From positions 1 through 33,551 of the forward strand of contig CADAZN010000038.1 in NCBI GenBank assembly GCA_902792435.1: DNA of 33,551 nt, read 5' to 3'. The position numbers and the translations under genes were made by a program. The notes beneath the pieces were generated by a model that was given only the letters and a program-made list of their open reading frames with translations, was not told the DNA's origin and did no database searches. Positions 25,367 through 33,551 of the stretch are shown one piece after another (the first letter of the stretch is position 1; each line of letters begins with the position of its first letter). Source of the DNA: an uncultured Bacteroidales bacterium. GTDB taxonomy: Bacteria; Bacteroidota; Bacteroidia; Bacteroidales; Muribaculaceae.

Positions 25367-28300
25367 TTATTTCTTCTTAGCACCGAGTATCGTGTTATAA
25401 ACAACAGTAACATCGACTGAGGTAATGGCACCGTCGCCGTCTTGGTCGCCGTTGACCATGCCCTCGGTCTCACCGTTGAGGAGGTAGTTGTAGAGGATAG
25501 TGATATCCACTGTGTTAACCTCGCCATCGGCGTTCACGTCGCCAGCAAGGCCGCCGCCAAGTGTAGTGAAGATGGTCGATGCGGTCCAATTGGTGAGAAT
25601 CGATTCATACTTGCCTTGAACCTGTACCTCGTAGGTGGTGTTAGGTGTCAGTCCTGCGAGGGTGTAAGGACTGGTGACGCCATTAACATAGTTCCACTCT
25701 GCTGCCTGCTTGGTGGTGAGAGTGATGGCATCGATGAACATGAAGTCTTTGTCGGTGCAGTTATAGTGACGGAAGGCAATATAACCAGTTTTACCTTTAT
25801 AACTGCTCAAATCAATAGATACTTCAGTCCATTCGGTTGTGTTGGGCGAAAGCATGTCATCGGTAACTGGCACAAAATCACTCACATTTTTACCAGTGGT
25901 AGAAACATAGATGCGATAATTCTCTTGATAATTATTGCCATCGTCCATTATGTAATATTTGAGAGTTCCACCAAGGTCTGCAATTTGAGGACTGATTAAC
26001 CATTGGTCGGGAGTGACAGCACCCACTGAGTTGCTTATCCAGCTTCTTGACATCACAACATAAGAACCGTCTTTGGCGGTAAATTGTCCGCTGAAGTTGC
26101 TGGTTAAATCAACTGTCTGCCAGTTGTAAGAGTCGCCATCGGTGTTTATGAGAGTCCAATTTCCAAGTCCGTTCTCAAAATTCTCAGAGAATGCAACTTC
26201 TTGCTCACCTGCCTCTGCATCATACTCTCTCCAACGCAAGTTCCAGCCATCATTGTTCTCACCTGGAGTCCAAGTAATGTTGGCGGTAGTGGTTGAAGGA
26301 TCGGCCTCCACGTTGATAGGTATCGCGGGAAGCGTCACGTTGAGGTCGGTCTTGAAGCCAATCTCATAGAGGCGAGAATAGTCGTTGTAGATTCTCACCT
26401 TGTAGATCTTGCTTGGATCCAAAGCGCCCGAAGAGAGCACCTCGGCTTGATTGGTGGTCTGGCTTTGCTTGTTGACAACAGCTGTAGTTCCAACGGTGAG
26501 TGTGCCGTCGGCATTGAGGGTGCACTCATAGATTTGCATCTTCAATGGGTAAGGATTGCCCGAATTGTAAGAAGATTGGATGTTGTAAGAAAGCTGACTT
26601 ACCTCACTACAGTTGGTCACATAGAAGTTTTGCCAAGCCTCGTTCCAGTTGCAGTAATAGGCTGTGCCAGTAAAGTAATTGCTGCTGCCCAGGAAGATGC
26701 CGGTTGCATTCCAAGTCTCGTTGCCCGACTTGGCTGTGCCCTCAAAGTCAAACCAGTTCTGGTTGGCGTCAACCTTTTGTGCGCCATAGTAAGAGAGTGT
26801 GAGCCAAGCGCAAGCGTCACTTGGATACTCGGTGTAGCTGTAAATCTTTGACATACCGCTCACTGTGGCACCTGCCTCACCAATTGTGTTATACTTGGCG
26901 ATGTTCAGGTAAGAGTCGCTAGCGTTGCCGCCCTCGGCAGCCGAGGCGGTGAGTTGAACGGTCTTGCTCTCGGCACCATTGCTGGCCAGCACGAGTGAGC
27001 CGGTGAAGTTGCCCTCGTTGGCCGAGTTGAACGAAACGGTAACAGGCACACCATTGGCTGCGTTGGCAGCGGTGATGGTGGTTGGAGTTACGCTGAACAC
27101 ACCATTGTTGTCGTTCAGAGTAACAGTAATGTTATTTGTCAAGAACAGACCAGTAACGTTGATGGTCTTAGTCACTGTTGACGACAAGTTTGCCGACATG
27201 CTAACCGAAGTTGGATCAACATTGATAGTTGGAATCTTGGCTTGGGCAGTACCAGTAACATTCACAGTCACATTGTCGGCACCACTGCTGGCGAGAGTAA
27301 TGGTTGCGTTAGCATTGCCTGCACTGGTGGGCTTATAGGTTACTGTAACCTGAACACCATTGGCTGCATTGGCAGCGGTGATGCTTGTGGGAGATACAGT
27401 AATATTGTTCGAACCTTGCTTGGTGATGGTGATGTTGCCCTCAAGGTTGTAACCAGTAACGGTGAAGGTCTTGGTGTAGGTATCGCCCACATAGCCCTCA
27501 AATGCGAGGCTTGCAGGATCAACGGTGATTTGTGGACCAAGGGCTCCTGCGGGAGGAGCAATACCGATAATCATAGCTTCACCATAGTTGAATGTGTAAG
27601 AGCCTCCACCCTGTCCGGTAGAGTTATTGCCAGTGGTGAAGTTGTGCAGAGTGCAGTAGCCATTGTCTTCGCCACTCCAACCCCAGTTTACATAATATTT
27701 ACCGCTTGTGTCGCATCCAAACACGTTGAAAGCATGACCTCCAGCACTTGGGTCCGAAGCGAGATACTCGATGGGACGGCCGGCATGCAACTCGGCAAGC
27801 ATCCAGGTGTTCCACTGAGAATCGGTATAGTTCTGGTTGTAACCTGCATATCCTGAGGTGAGGGTGAGCAGCTGAGCATCGGTGTAACCAAAGGTGTGGC
27901 AAGCCTCGAGAATGTCGGGGTCGTAGGCACCACTACCGCTGGTAGTGTACTGCATGTTGCAAGCTTGACCCACATAGCGCATCAGCCATGACACGGCTTC
28001 AGCCTGGGTAGAGTTGTAGCTGTAGTTGGTGGGACCGGTGTACTCATCGAGCATATTAGCCCAGTCGGCAGCCTTTTCACTCAGGGCAGGGGCAGTGACA
28101 CCGCCACTTACCGATACTTTGGGTAACGCCGGATAGGTAGCAGGCCATTTAAAGATATAGAAGCACATACTCAGTGAGGTTGCTGGGCAGCCAGTGTAGG
28201 TGTGAGTGCTTCCACTGGTGGGGGTATGGTTCCAGTAAGGTTCGCCCTGATCCCAATTGGCGTTGGTCAGTGGAGCAACAGCTGTTGTTGCTTTAGGAGT

Positions 28301-28717
28301 GTAGCCGTTGGGCTTCAGTGTGCCAGCCTTGAGGCCGTCAATCTGATATTTGTACTTGTTGAGCAACCACTGCATTGCGGGGGGGATGTCGTTGATGTCG
28401 ATGGTTCCTTCCTCGCCATACATCAGGATCTCGGGAGCTAGGTCATCGCCCGACACCACTACATAGGCTTTGTCGGAGTTGAAGATGTAGTAGTCGGTTG
28501 CTTCGGGTTTTGCTACCGACGCCTCGGCCTTGACGAGCTTTAGGTTGCTGGTGGCAGCTGCTCTCAAGCGGCCGTTGGCAACTTGCTTGGCAAGGAATGA
28601 CGTTGCTGCATTCTTGGCGGTAGCCAGGTCAACGTCGGCTGCCTGCAACTGTGTCGACATGCACAGCACGAGTGCTAATGCCGACAACATTTTTAGTCGA
28701 TTAAATAGTTGTTTCAT
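25367..28717 (-). CDS. C10 cysteine peptidase with FN3-inserted cleaved-adhesin domain and dockerin
   Basis: 1116 residues, signal peptide ending CMSTQLQAA. The C10 propeptide is at about 28-130. The catalytic domain has Cys177 (YTGCPATSLSM), His328 (GGHAFNVFGCD) and Trp347 (VNWGWSGE), closer to SpeB in its NWGWSG motif than the other C10 copies. Ig-like repeats span about 395-595 and the TIDEAG module about 598-790 (here NTIGEAG). The FN3 (about 797-1050) is interrupted by a jelly-roll domain at about 840-1000: SENFENGLGNWTLINTDGD, DQWLISPQI and IAFRHYNCTDKDFMFID are the marks of the cleaved-adhesin/choice-of-anchor J family known from gingipains. The dockerin is at about 1057-1112 and is of the same subtype as the two upstream peptidase-less proteins. 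It is a secreted protease zymogen and the most divergent of the four C10 genes. Confidence 0.92.
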   Translation of the reverse strand: MKQLFNRLKMLSALALVLCMSTQLQAADVDLATAKNAATSFLAKQVANGRLRAAATSNLKLVKAEASVAKPEATDYYIFNSDKAYVVVSGDDLAPEILMYGEEGTIDINDIPPAMQWLLNKYKYQIDGLKAGTLKPNGYTPKATTAVAPLTNANWDQGEPYWNHTPTSGSTHTYTGCPATSLSMCFYIFKWPATYPALPKVSVSGGVTAPALSEKAADWANMLDEYTGPTNYSYNSTQAEAVSWLMRYVGQACNMQYTTSGSGAYDPDILEACHTFGYTDAQLLTLTSGYAGYNQNYTDSQWNTWMLAELHAGRPIEYLASDPSAGGHAFNVFGCDTSGKYYVNWGWSGEDNGYCTLHNFTTGNNSTGQGGGSYTFNYGEAMIIGIAPPAGALGPQITVDPASLAFEGYVGDTYTKTFTVTGYNLEGNITITKQGSNNITVSPTSITAANAANGVQVTVTYKPTSAGNANATITLASSGADNVTVNVTGTAQAKIPTINVDPTSVSMSANLSSTVTKTINVTGLFLTNNITVTLNDNNGVFSVTPTTITAANAANGVPVTVSFNSANEGNFTGSLVLASNGAESKTVQLTASAAEGGNASDSYLNIAKYNTIGEAGATVSGMSKIYSYTEYPSDACAWLTLSYYGAQKVDANQNWFDFEGTAKSGNETWNATGIFLGSSNYFTGTAYYCNWNEAWQNFYVTNCSEVSQLSYNIQSSYNSGNPYPLKMQIYECTLNADGTLTVGTTAVVNKQSQTTNQAEVLSSGALDPSKIYKVRIYNDYSRLYEIGFKTDLNVTLPAIPINVEADPSTTTANITWTPGENNDGWNLRWREYDAEAGEQEVAFSENFENGLGNWTLINTDGDSYNWQTVDLTSNFSGQFTAKDGSYVVMSRSWISNSVGAVTPDQWLISPQIADLGGTLKYYIMDDGNNYQENYRIYVSTTGKNVSDFVPVTDDMLSPNTTEWTEVSIDLSSYKGKTGYIAFRHYNCTDKDFMFIDAITLTTKQAAEWNYVNGVTSPYTLAGLTPNTTYEVQVQGKYESILTNWTASTIFTTLGGGLAGDVNADGEVNTVDITILYNYLLNGETEGMVNGDQDGDGAITSVDVTVVYNTILGAKKK

Positions 28718-28788
28718 TTTGCTTAGAGTTTAGTTAATTATAATAGTTGTTTCAAACAATTAATTCCTATTAGTTTTTATAAAACCCA

Positions 28789-28796
28789 CAAAGGTA
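28789..28796 (-). promoter_or_regulatory. -7 element of the C10 gene 25367-28717
   Basis: Minus-strand TACCTTTG, followed by TGGGTTTTATA, 72 bases before the ATG. The -33 position is TATT, so it is weaker than its neighbours'. The same TTTGTGGG start follows the S8 gene's element. Confidence 0.55.
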
Positions 28797-28849
28797 ATAA
28801 AAAAGTTTTTTAATTCAATAAAATTCCTTGAAATTTTAATGATTATCCA

Positions 28850-28888
28850 TGAATAATAAACAAAAGCGCCTCCAGGCAGGAAGCGCTT
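28850..28888 (-). terminator. Terminator of the S8 protease gene
   Basis: AAGCGC (28864-28869) and GCGCTT (28883-28888) flank a loop with further partial pairing. The minus strand continues TTTTGTTTATT. It lies about 30 bases after the stop. Confidence 0.7.
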
Positions 28889-28915
28889 CTGTTGAATGAT
28901 ATCACACTGATAGTC

Positions 28916-31900
28916 TTACTTCTTCTTTGAAGCGAGCAGGATGTTGTAGATTACTGTGATGTCAACTGTGGTGACTTGTCCGTCGCCATCTACGTCGCTG
29001 GTGGCAAGGTAGGTCTCGTCGCCGTTGAGCAGATAGTTGTAGAGGCAAGTGATGTCAACAGTAGTAACCTCTCCGTCGCAGTTCACATCGCCAACGATGC
29101 CACCAGCAAGGGTGGTAACCATAATCTTGTTAGACCAGTTACTTGACTTAGGACCAAATACTGCCTTCACGTCATAGAAGTAGGTAGTGGCTGGGTCAAG
29201 GCCAGTAACGTTGTAGCTGTTGGTTGTGATGCCAGTGATTGTAATGCCATCAAGGTCGATTGACTTGGCAGCGCCAGCATGCTCGCCATCGATGATGTGG
29301 ATGCTGGTGAGTATCACACGCTTGCTATTGGCGGTGGTCTCAAATTTAATCTGCTGGTTGGCTGCAGCGTTGCAGTCAAGCACTACAGTGTAAGTTTCCT
29401 CGGTGCTGCTGGCAACTGTAACAGTCTCACTTGCATTGCCACAAGAAACCTTGAGGTTGCAGTTAGTGTCGTTATTGAAGGCCTTAGCCTTGAACTGAAC
29501 TGCTACCTTGTTTTCGGTCAATGTGAGTCCAGGAGAGGTGAGAGTGCCAACCGAAGAGCCTGTGCCTAAACGAATGCCGCCGATATTCTCATAAAGCTTA
29601 GAGCCTGTCCAACCTGCATTGTCCATGTACTGATCAAGAGTTGAACTTAAATCAGTAGAGCCTGCCTTGGTGAACTTCGAGAATCCCTCGGTGAGGATGT
29701 CGTAGTTCTTAGGAATGATGCGCAGGGTGTAGCTGTCGGCGCCATCGCATGGATTCCAGTTGGCGGTGAAGGTAGTAGCGCCAATGTTGGTTGCTGCGGT
29801 AGCTATTGGAGCTGGGAGTCCGTTGATAGGAGTCTTGAATCCAATCTCATAAAGCTTAGAATAGTCGTTGAAGATAGCAATCTTGTAAACCTTCTCTGGG
29901 TCGAGAGGATCAGAAGAAATAACCTCCTTGCTAGTGGTAGTGTTCTGCTTGGTTTGAACTGCAGTGTTGCTAGCAGTGATAGTGCCGTCGGCATTAACAG
30001 TACACTCATAGATGTACATCTTCAATGGATAAGAAGTGTTGCTGCGGTTCTCAGCAAACTGCTTAACCTGAGAGCAGTTGGTAACGTAGAATGTCTGGTA
30101 ATCCTCGTTCCAGTCGGTGTAGTAAGCATTGCTGTTGCCAAAGTAGGGTGAGCTGCCCAAGAATACATCGGTAGCGCCCCATGACTCAGTGCCGGTCTTT
30201 TCGGTGCCTGCGATGGTGAACCAGTTCTGGGTGGCGTCGCTCTTGAGAGCACCATAGTTAGAAACGGTGAGCCAAGCGCACTCGTCGTCTTCATACTCGG
30301 TGTAATTGTAGATAGTGGTCATGCCACTCACGTTAGCGCCAGCCTCGTCGATAGTCTCATACTTAGCGATGTCGAGATATGGATCGGCAGCAGTGCCCTT
30401 GTCGGTGGCCTTAGCAGTGAGTTGAACTGTCTTGGTCACAGCGCCATTGCTGGTGAGGGTGAGCGATGCGGTGTATTCGCCCTCTTCGGCCGAAGTGAAG
30501 GTCACGTTCACGTTAACTGGAGTGTCGATGCCAGTGTTGCTTGCCGAAATGGTAGTAGGAGATACTGTGAACTTGTTGTTCTGGTCGGTGAGGGTAACGG
30601 TGATGTCGTTAGTGAGGAACAGGCCGTTAACCTTCACAGTCTTGGTAATTGGAGTAGACAGCTTAGCGTTGAAGTTAAGAGTCTCGGGATCGGTAAGGAT
30701 GGTTGGAACACGTGGCTGAGCCACACCAGTGATGGTCACGGTCTGTGTCTCGGCCTCTGCACTTGTGAGAGTCAGTGTTGCATTGGTCTCGCCAGCTGCG
30801 GTAGGAGCGTAAGTAACGGTTACGTTAACGCCACTGTAAGCATCCTCAGGGCTGATAGTGGTAGGAGTTACGCTATAAATGTTTGAACCGCTCTTAGCGA
30901 TATTGATGGGCTGAGTGAGGTTATAACCCTTAACTAAGATAGTCTCGGTATAAGTCTCGCCTGCATATCCCTGGAAGTTTACATTGTCGGGCTTAGCAAC
31001 GATGGTTGGACCTTGATGCTGGAGGATGTACTCGATACCGTCAAGGGCGTTGATGATACCATGTCCACGAGACATTACAGGGCTAGAAGCACTAGCGGGA
31101 TAAGCTGTTGCAGTCTCAGCAATCACTTCCTTCACGCGGTCAACGTCGAGAGTTGGGTCGGCCTGCAGATACAGGGCTACCACACCAGCGGCGCAAGGAG
31201 TTGCCATTGATGTTCCACTCATCTGTCCCCAATTGTAGGTCTGGCCGTTGTAGGTCGTTGACCAAGAGACTGACTGGTAAGAATCATAGCCATTAACCGA
31301 CGAAATCACATAGTGTCCAGGAGCGGTGATGAATGGCTGGTTAACGCCGTTGAAGTCGGTACCATAGCTTGAGAAGTAAGCCACATCGCCTTGGCCGTAG
31401 CCATCGCTAGAGCGTGATGCCTGAGCACCCACACTGATGACCTGAGGACATGTCATGTCGTCGCACATAGAGCCCTCGTAGGTTCCTGGGGTGATGGTGT
31501 AGCCACTCACGCTGCCCGACGATGAGCTAAGTGTGCTGTACCAGCAGTCGGTATAAACGTTGATAGTGTTGCCAGCTTGGCCTTTGATAACATAGGTTGC
31601 TGCCGACTCGCTACTCTCGATATACAGGTTGTAGCGGTTGTTGAAGGCATCCACGCCACCCGAAACAGTGACGTTGCCAAAGCTACCGCTGGTCATCCAG
31701 TCGCTCTGTGAGCTGCCGATGATAACCTTGATTTGAAGCTCATCGCTAGTGCTGTTCCAGATGTCGCAAGCACCGGTAGCCGATCCCCACCAGCTGCCCG
31801 AAACGTTGTTGGTGACAGCCATGTAGTCGCTGGCGCTTGAGAGGGTTTTGTGAGCGTGACCGATGATGTCGGCCTCGTTACCTGCGGCAAGCAGAATCAC

Positions 31901-32830
31901 TGCGCCGTAGGTGTTGGCAACCTCGCTATAGGCACGGCTGATGATGCTGGTGCCGTCGTGAGGACCAATGTCGCTACCCAAGCTGATGCTGATTACACAG
32001 GGCTTGCCAAGTTGCTGAGCATACCAACCAATGTACTTGGCTGAGCTCATAATGGCATTGTCGGTAAGTGAAGAACCGCAACCTGCGAGAATCAGGTCGG
32101 CCTCGGGAGCCATACCAGAATAGTTGCCTACATGCGAACCAGCAGCGATACCCGAGGTGTGAGTACCATGGCTCTCGCCATTGTCGTCGCAAGTAAGGTT
32201 GGCAATCTGGCTTGGGGTAGTGTACTGATAACCCATGAGCTGAACACCGTCGATAGTAGCCTTGGTGCCGCCATTAGCGCTTGTTGCATTAGGCATGTAA
32301 ACCGCTTTCACGCGGGTGTTGCCATTCTCATCAAGAAAAGCGCGGTGGTTGAATTGGATACCGTCGTCGATAAGACCAACAACCACACCTTGTCCGGTAT
32401 AGCCTTGTGGAAGGCCATAGTTGGTGCCGTCCCATGCCTTGTCGGCGTTAACGATGCCTTTGGCTACGTCGGTGAGCAGTCGTGCGTTGCGTGCAACACC
32501 CACTTGCTTAACGCCTTTAAGACGTGCTACGCTTTCTATTTTGCTTACAGGAATGCTGGCAGTGACAAAGTCGCTGAACTTACCAGTAACTTTCACTCCG
32601 TTAGCCTCGAGTTCGGCTATCGAAGATCCATTGAGGGTGATGAAGCATTCAACATACTCCACACCATTAAGGGTTTTGGGCATGGCAAGAACCGACTTGC
32701 CATCAGGAGCCTGAGCCACGGCATTGGCACGCTGCTGCAGGAACACTCGTGTTGGGGCACTTAGCTTATCGCTAGCTAGCATAGCCAACGACACACTTGC
32801 CGCCATCAGGATTAGCAGTAATTTTTTCAT
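28916..32830 (-). CDS. Subtilisin-family (S8) serine protease on the TIDEAG/FN3/dockerin chassis
   Basis: 1304 residues, signal peptide MKKLLLILMAASVSLAMLAS. A propeptide-like region at about 25-120 includes YVECFITLNG and VARLKGVKQVGV, an I9-like ending. The S8 domain spans about 125-610 with the full triad: Asp155 in VVVGLIDDGIQ, His221 in ESHGTHTSGIAAG, Ser541 in GQMSGTSMATP, plus oxyanion Asn318 in AAGNEAD. An extra beta-rich section at about 340-450 sits between the Asn and Ser motifs. Two Ig-like repeats (about 610-805), the TIDEAG module (about 811-1001), an FN3 split by the same insert as in 9820-13077 (insert about 1043-1190), and a dockerin (about 1246-1300) follow. The C-terminal half is highly similar to the C10 proteins although the catalytic head is unrelated, which shows domain swapping. 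It is a secreted endoprotease that could also activate the C10 zymogens; that link is speculative. Confidence 0.94.
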   Translation of the reverse strand: MKKLLLILMAASVSLAMLASDKLSAPTRVFLQQRANAVAQAPDGKSVLAMPKTLNGVEYVECFITLNGSSIAELEANGVKVTGKFSDFVTASIPVSKIESVARLKGVKQVGVARNARLLTDVAKGIVNADKAWDGTNYGLPQGYTGQGVVVGLIDDGIQFNHRAFLDENGNTRVKAVYMPNATSANGGTKATIDGVQLMGYQYTTPSQIANLTCDDNGESHGTHTSGIAAGSHVGNYSGMAPEADLILAGCGSSLTDNAIMSSAKYIGWYAQQLGKPCVISISLGSDIGPHDGTSIISRAYSEVANTYGAVILLAAGNEADIIGHAHKTLSSASDYMAVTNNVSGSWWGSATGACDIWNSTSDELQIKVIIGSSQSDWMTSGSFGNVTVSGGVDAFNNRYNLYIESSESAATYVIKGQAGNTINVYTDCWYSTLSSSSGSVSGYTITPGTYEGSMCDDMTCPQVISVGAQASRSSDGYGQGDVAYFSSYGTDFNGVNQPFITAPGHYVISSVNGYDSYQSVSWSTTYNGQTYNWGQMSGTSMATPCAAGVVALYLQADPTLDVDRVKEVIAETATAYPASASSPVMSRGHGIINALDGIEYILQHQGPTIVAKPDNVNFQGYAGETYTETILVKGYNLTQPINIAKSGSNIYSVTPTTISPEDAYSGVNVTVTYAPTAAGETNATLTLTSAEAETQTVTITGVAQPRVPTILTDPETLNFNAKLSTPITKTVKVNGLFLTNDITVTLTDQNNKFTVSPTTISASNTGIDTPVNVNVTFTSAEEGEYTASLTLTSNGAVTKTVQLTAKATDKGTAADPYLDIAKYETIDEAGANVSGMTTIYNYTEYEDDECAWLTVSNYGALKSDATQNWFTIAGTEKTGTESWGATDVFLGSSPYFGNSNAYYTDWNEDYQTFYVTNCSQVKQFAENRSNTSYPLKMYIYECTVNADGTITASNTAVQTKQNTTTSKEVISSDPLDPEKVYKIAIFNDYSKLYEIGFKTPINGLPAPIATAATNIGATTFTANWNPCDGADSYTLRIIPKNYDILTEGFSKFTKAGSTDLSSTLDQYMDNAGWTGSKLYENIGGIRLGTGSSVGTLTSPGLTLTENKVAVQFKAKAFNNDTNCNLKVSCGNASETVTVASSTEETYTVVLDCNAAANQQIKFETTANSKRVILTSIHIIDGEHAGAAKSIDLDGITITGITTNSYNVTGLDPATTYFYDVKAVFGPKSSNWSNKIMVTTLAGGIVGDVNCDGEVTTVDITCLYNYLLNGDETYLATSDVDGDGQVTTVDITVIYNILLASKKK

Positions 32831-32883
32831 GTGAATTTAGTTGTTAATATAAATAATAGGTGTATTAATGTCTAAAAAGCCCA

Positions 32884-32891
32884 CAAAGATA
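32884..32891 (-). promoter_or_regulatory. -7 element of the S8 protease gene
   Basis: Minus-strand TATCTTTG, followed by TGGGCTTTTTAG, 54 bases before the ATG at 32830. The -33 position is TATT. Confidence 0.55.
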
Positions 32892-32969
32892 CTAAATATA
32901 ATATAAAAATGAATATTTTTTTGATTTAAAAATTTAGAACTACATAAAAAAACAATTTATAAATTAGAT

Positions 32970-33011
32970 TCAAAATGAAAATGGGTCGAGAAACAATCGC
33001 TTCTCGACCCA
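32970..33011 (-). terminator. Terminator of the gene at the right edge
   Basis: An 11-bp stem, TGGGTCGAGAA (32982-32992) / TTCTCGACCCA (33001-33011), reads on the minus strand into TTTTCATTTTG. Confidence 0.85.
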
Positions 33012-33044
33012 CTCTAAAATGTGGTATGTTAATAATTTAAGGTG

Positions 33045-33551
33045 TTATTTAATAATAACCTTTTTGCCGTTGTTGATGTAGATGCCAGGAGCGCTTGGCA
33101 TGCCGTTGAACTTCACGCCCTGGAGGTTGTACCAGTTGTTGTCCTGCTTGTCGGTAGCAACAGTCTCGATAGCGTTGGGCTCAGACTCAGTAACTTTCAA
33201 GACATAAGATTTAGCCGCCTTATCAAGCTGGCTTACAAAAATCTCAAGGTCATAAGTACCAGCATTTTCCATGCACCAGCATTTTCCATGCGGAAGTTTG
33301 CACCGTCAACGAGATTTACTGGAATGCCCATTAAGTCGCTGTTGAGCAGGAAGTAGCCAACATCGTTGGCATCCACACCACCAAGCCATGTCCAGCTGCC
33401 GTCCTCATTAGGAACAATAACCTTGAACTCTGCGCCAGCCTCAAGCTCTACGCTAGATGCGGTAAGAACGCCATCAACATCCTCAAATGCGATGCGGCCA
33501 CCCTCTTCGGTCTGGTTCCAGTCGTTGAAAGTACCAACCAAGTAAGCCTCG
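33045..33551 (-). pseudogene. CBM/SusE-like protein with T9SS-type tail, partial and frameshifted
   Basis: The gene enters from the right edge in the frame EAYLVGTFNDWNQTEEGG. GTFNDW is typical of starch/glycogen-binding E-set domains (CBM48/CBM20-like or SusE/F-like). The frame runs to GANFRMENAG and then into AWKMLVLMTLRFL and a stop at 33233. The proper continuation, MENAGTYDLEIFVSQLDKAA, is in another frame and ends NWYNLQGVKFNG..PGIYINNGKKVIIK, a type IX secretion-like tail. The cause is a perfect 17-bp tandem duplication at 33258-33291; removing one copy restores one frame. As read, the product loses its C-terminal sorting tail. It may be a real null allele, a reversible variant or an assembly error. 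Confidence 0.8.
33258..33291. repeat. 17-bp perfect tandem duplication causing a frameshift
   Basis: ACCAGCATTTTCCATGC occurs at 33258-33274 and again at 33275-33291 with no gap. Seventeen bases is not a multiple of three, so the second copy changes the reading frame. Confidence 0.95.

Overview
The window comes from a member of the Bacteroidales, most likely a gut or rumen species of the Muribaculaceae/Prevotellaceae type. The evidence is the Bacteroidota promoter pattern (TTG-N20-TAnnTTTG), the lack of clear Shine-Dalgarno sequences, and the protein families present: BspA-like leucine-rich repeat proteins, DUF285 repeat proteins, C10 (streptopain-like) peptidases, a fimbrillin-like lipoprotein and C-terminal dockerin modules. 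I saw no tRNA, rRNA, transposase or CRISPR array. Taxonomy is inferred from style, not from a marker gene.

Layout. 1-3194 (- strand): two paralogous BspA-like surface proteins with a threefold N-terminal repeat; the first is cut by the window edge. 3442-6276 (-): a C10 peptidase with a dockerin. 6530-9741 (+): two tandem DUF285 proteins with dockerins. 9820-16507 (-): an intact C10/dockerin peptidase and a second one broken by a frame-shifting deletion. 16814-18205 (+): a secreted Ntn hydrolase. 18429-20661 (+): a lipoprotein and an outer-membrane barrel, probably one operon, followed by a decayed gene remnant, a terminator and an unusual non-coding repeat/hairpin region up to 21490. 21518-25166 (-): two dockerin proteins that share the C-terminal half of the peptidases but have no peptidase domain. 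25367-28717 (-): a third intact C10 peptidase. 28916-32830 (-): a subtilisin (S8) protease on the same C-terminal chassis. 33045-33551 (-): a partial carbohydrate-binding-like protein with a 17-bp duplication that breaks its frame.

The main theme is a family of exported proteins built on one chassis: two Ig-like domains, an approximately 190-residue module I do not recognise (called here the TIDEAG module after its conserved motif), an FN3 domain that usually carries a second domain inserted in one loop, and a dockerin. The catalytic head varies (C10, S8 or none), the inserted domain varies, and the dockerins fall into three sequence types. Most genes are single transcription units with their own terminator, and several share a promoter with a conserved initially transcribed sequence, so they are probably co-regulated. 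The inference is a modular extracellular protein-degrading or adhesion system. Its cohesin partners are not in the window.
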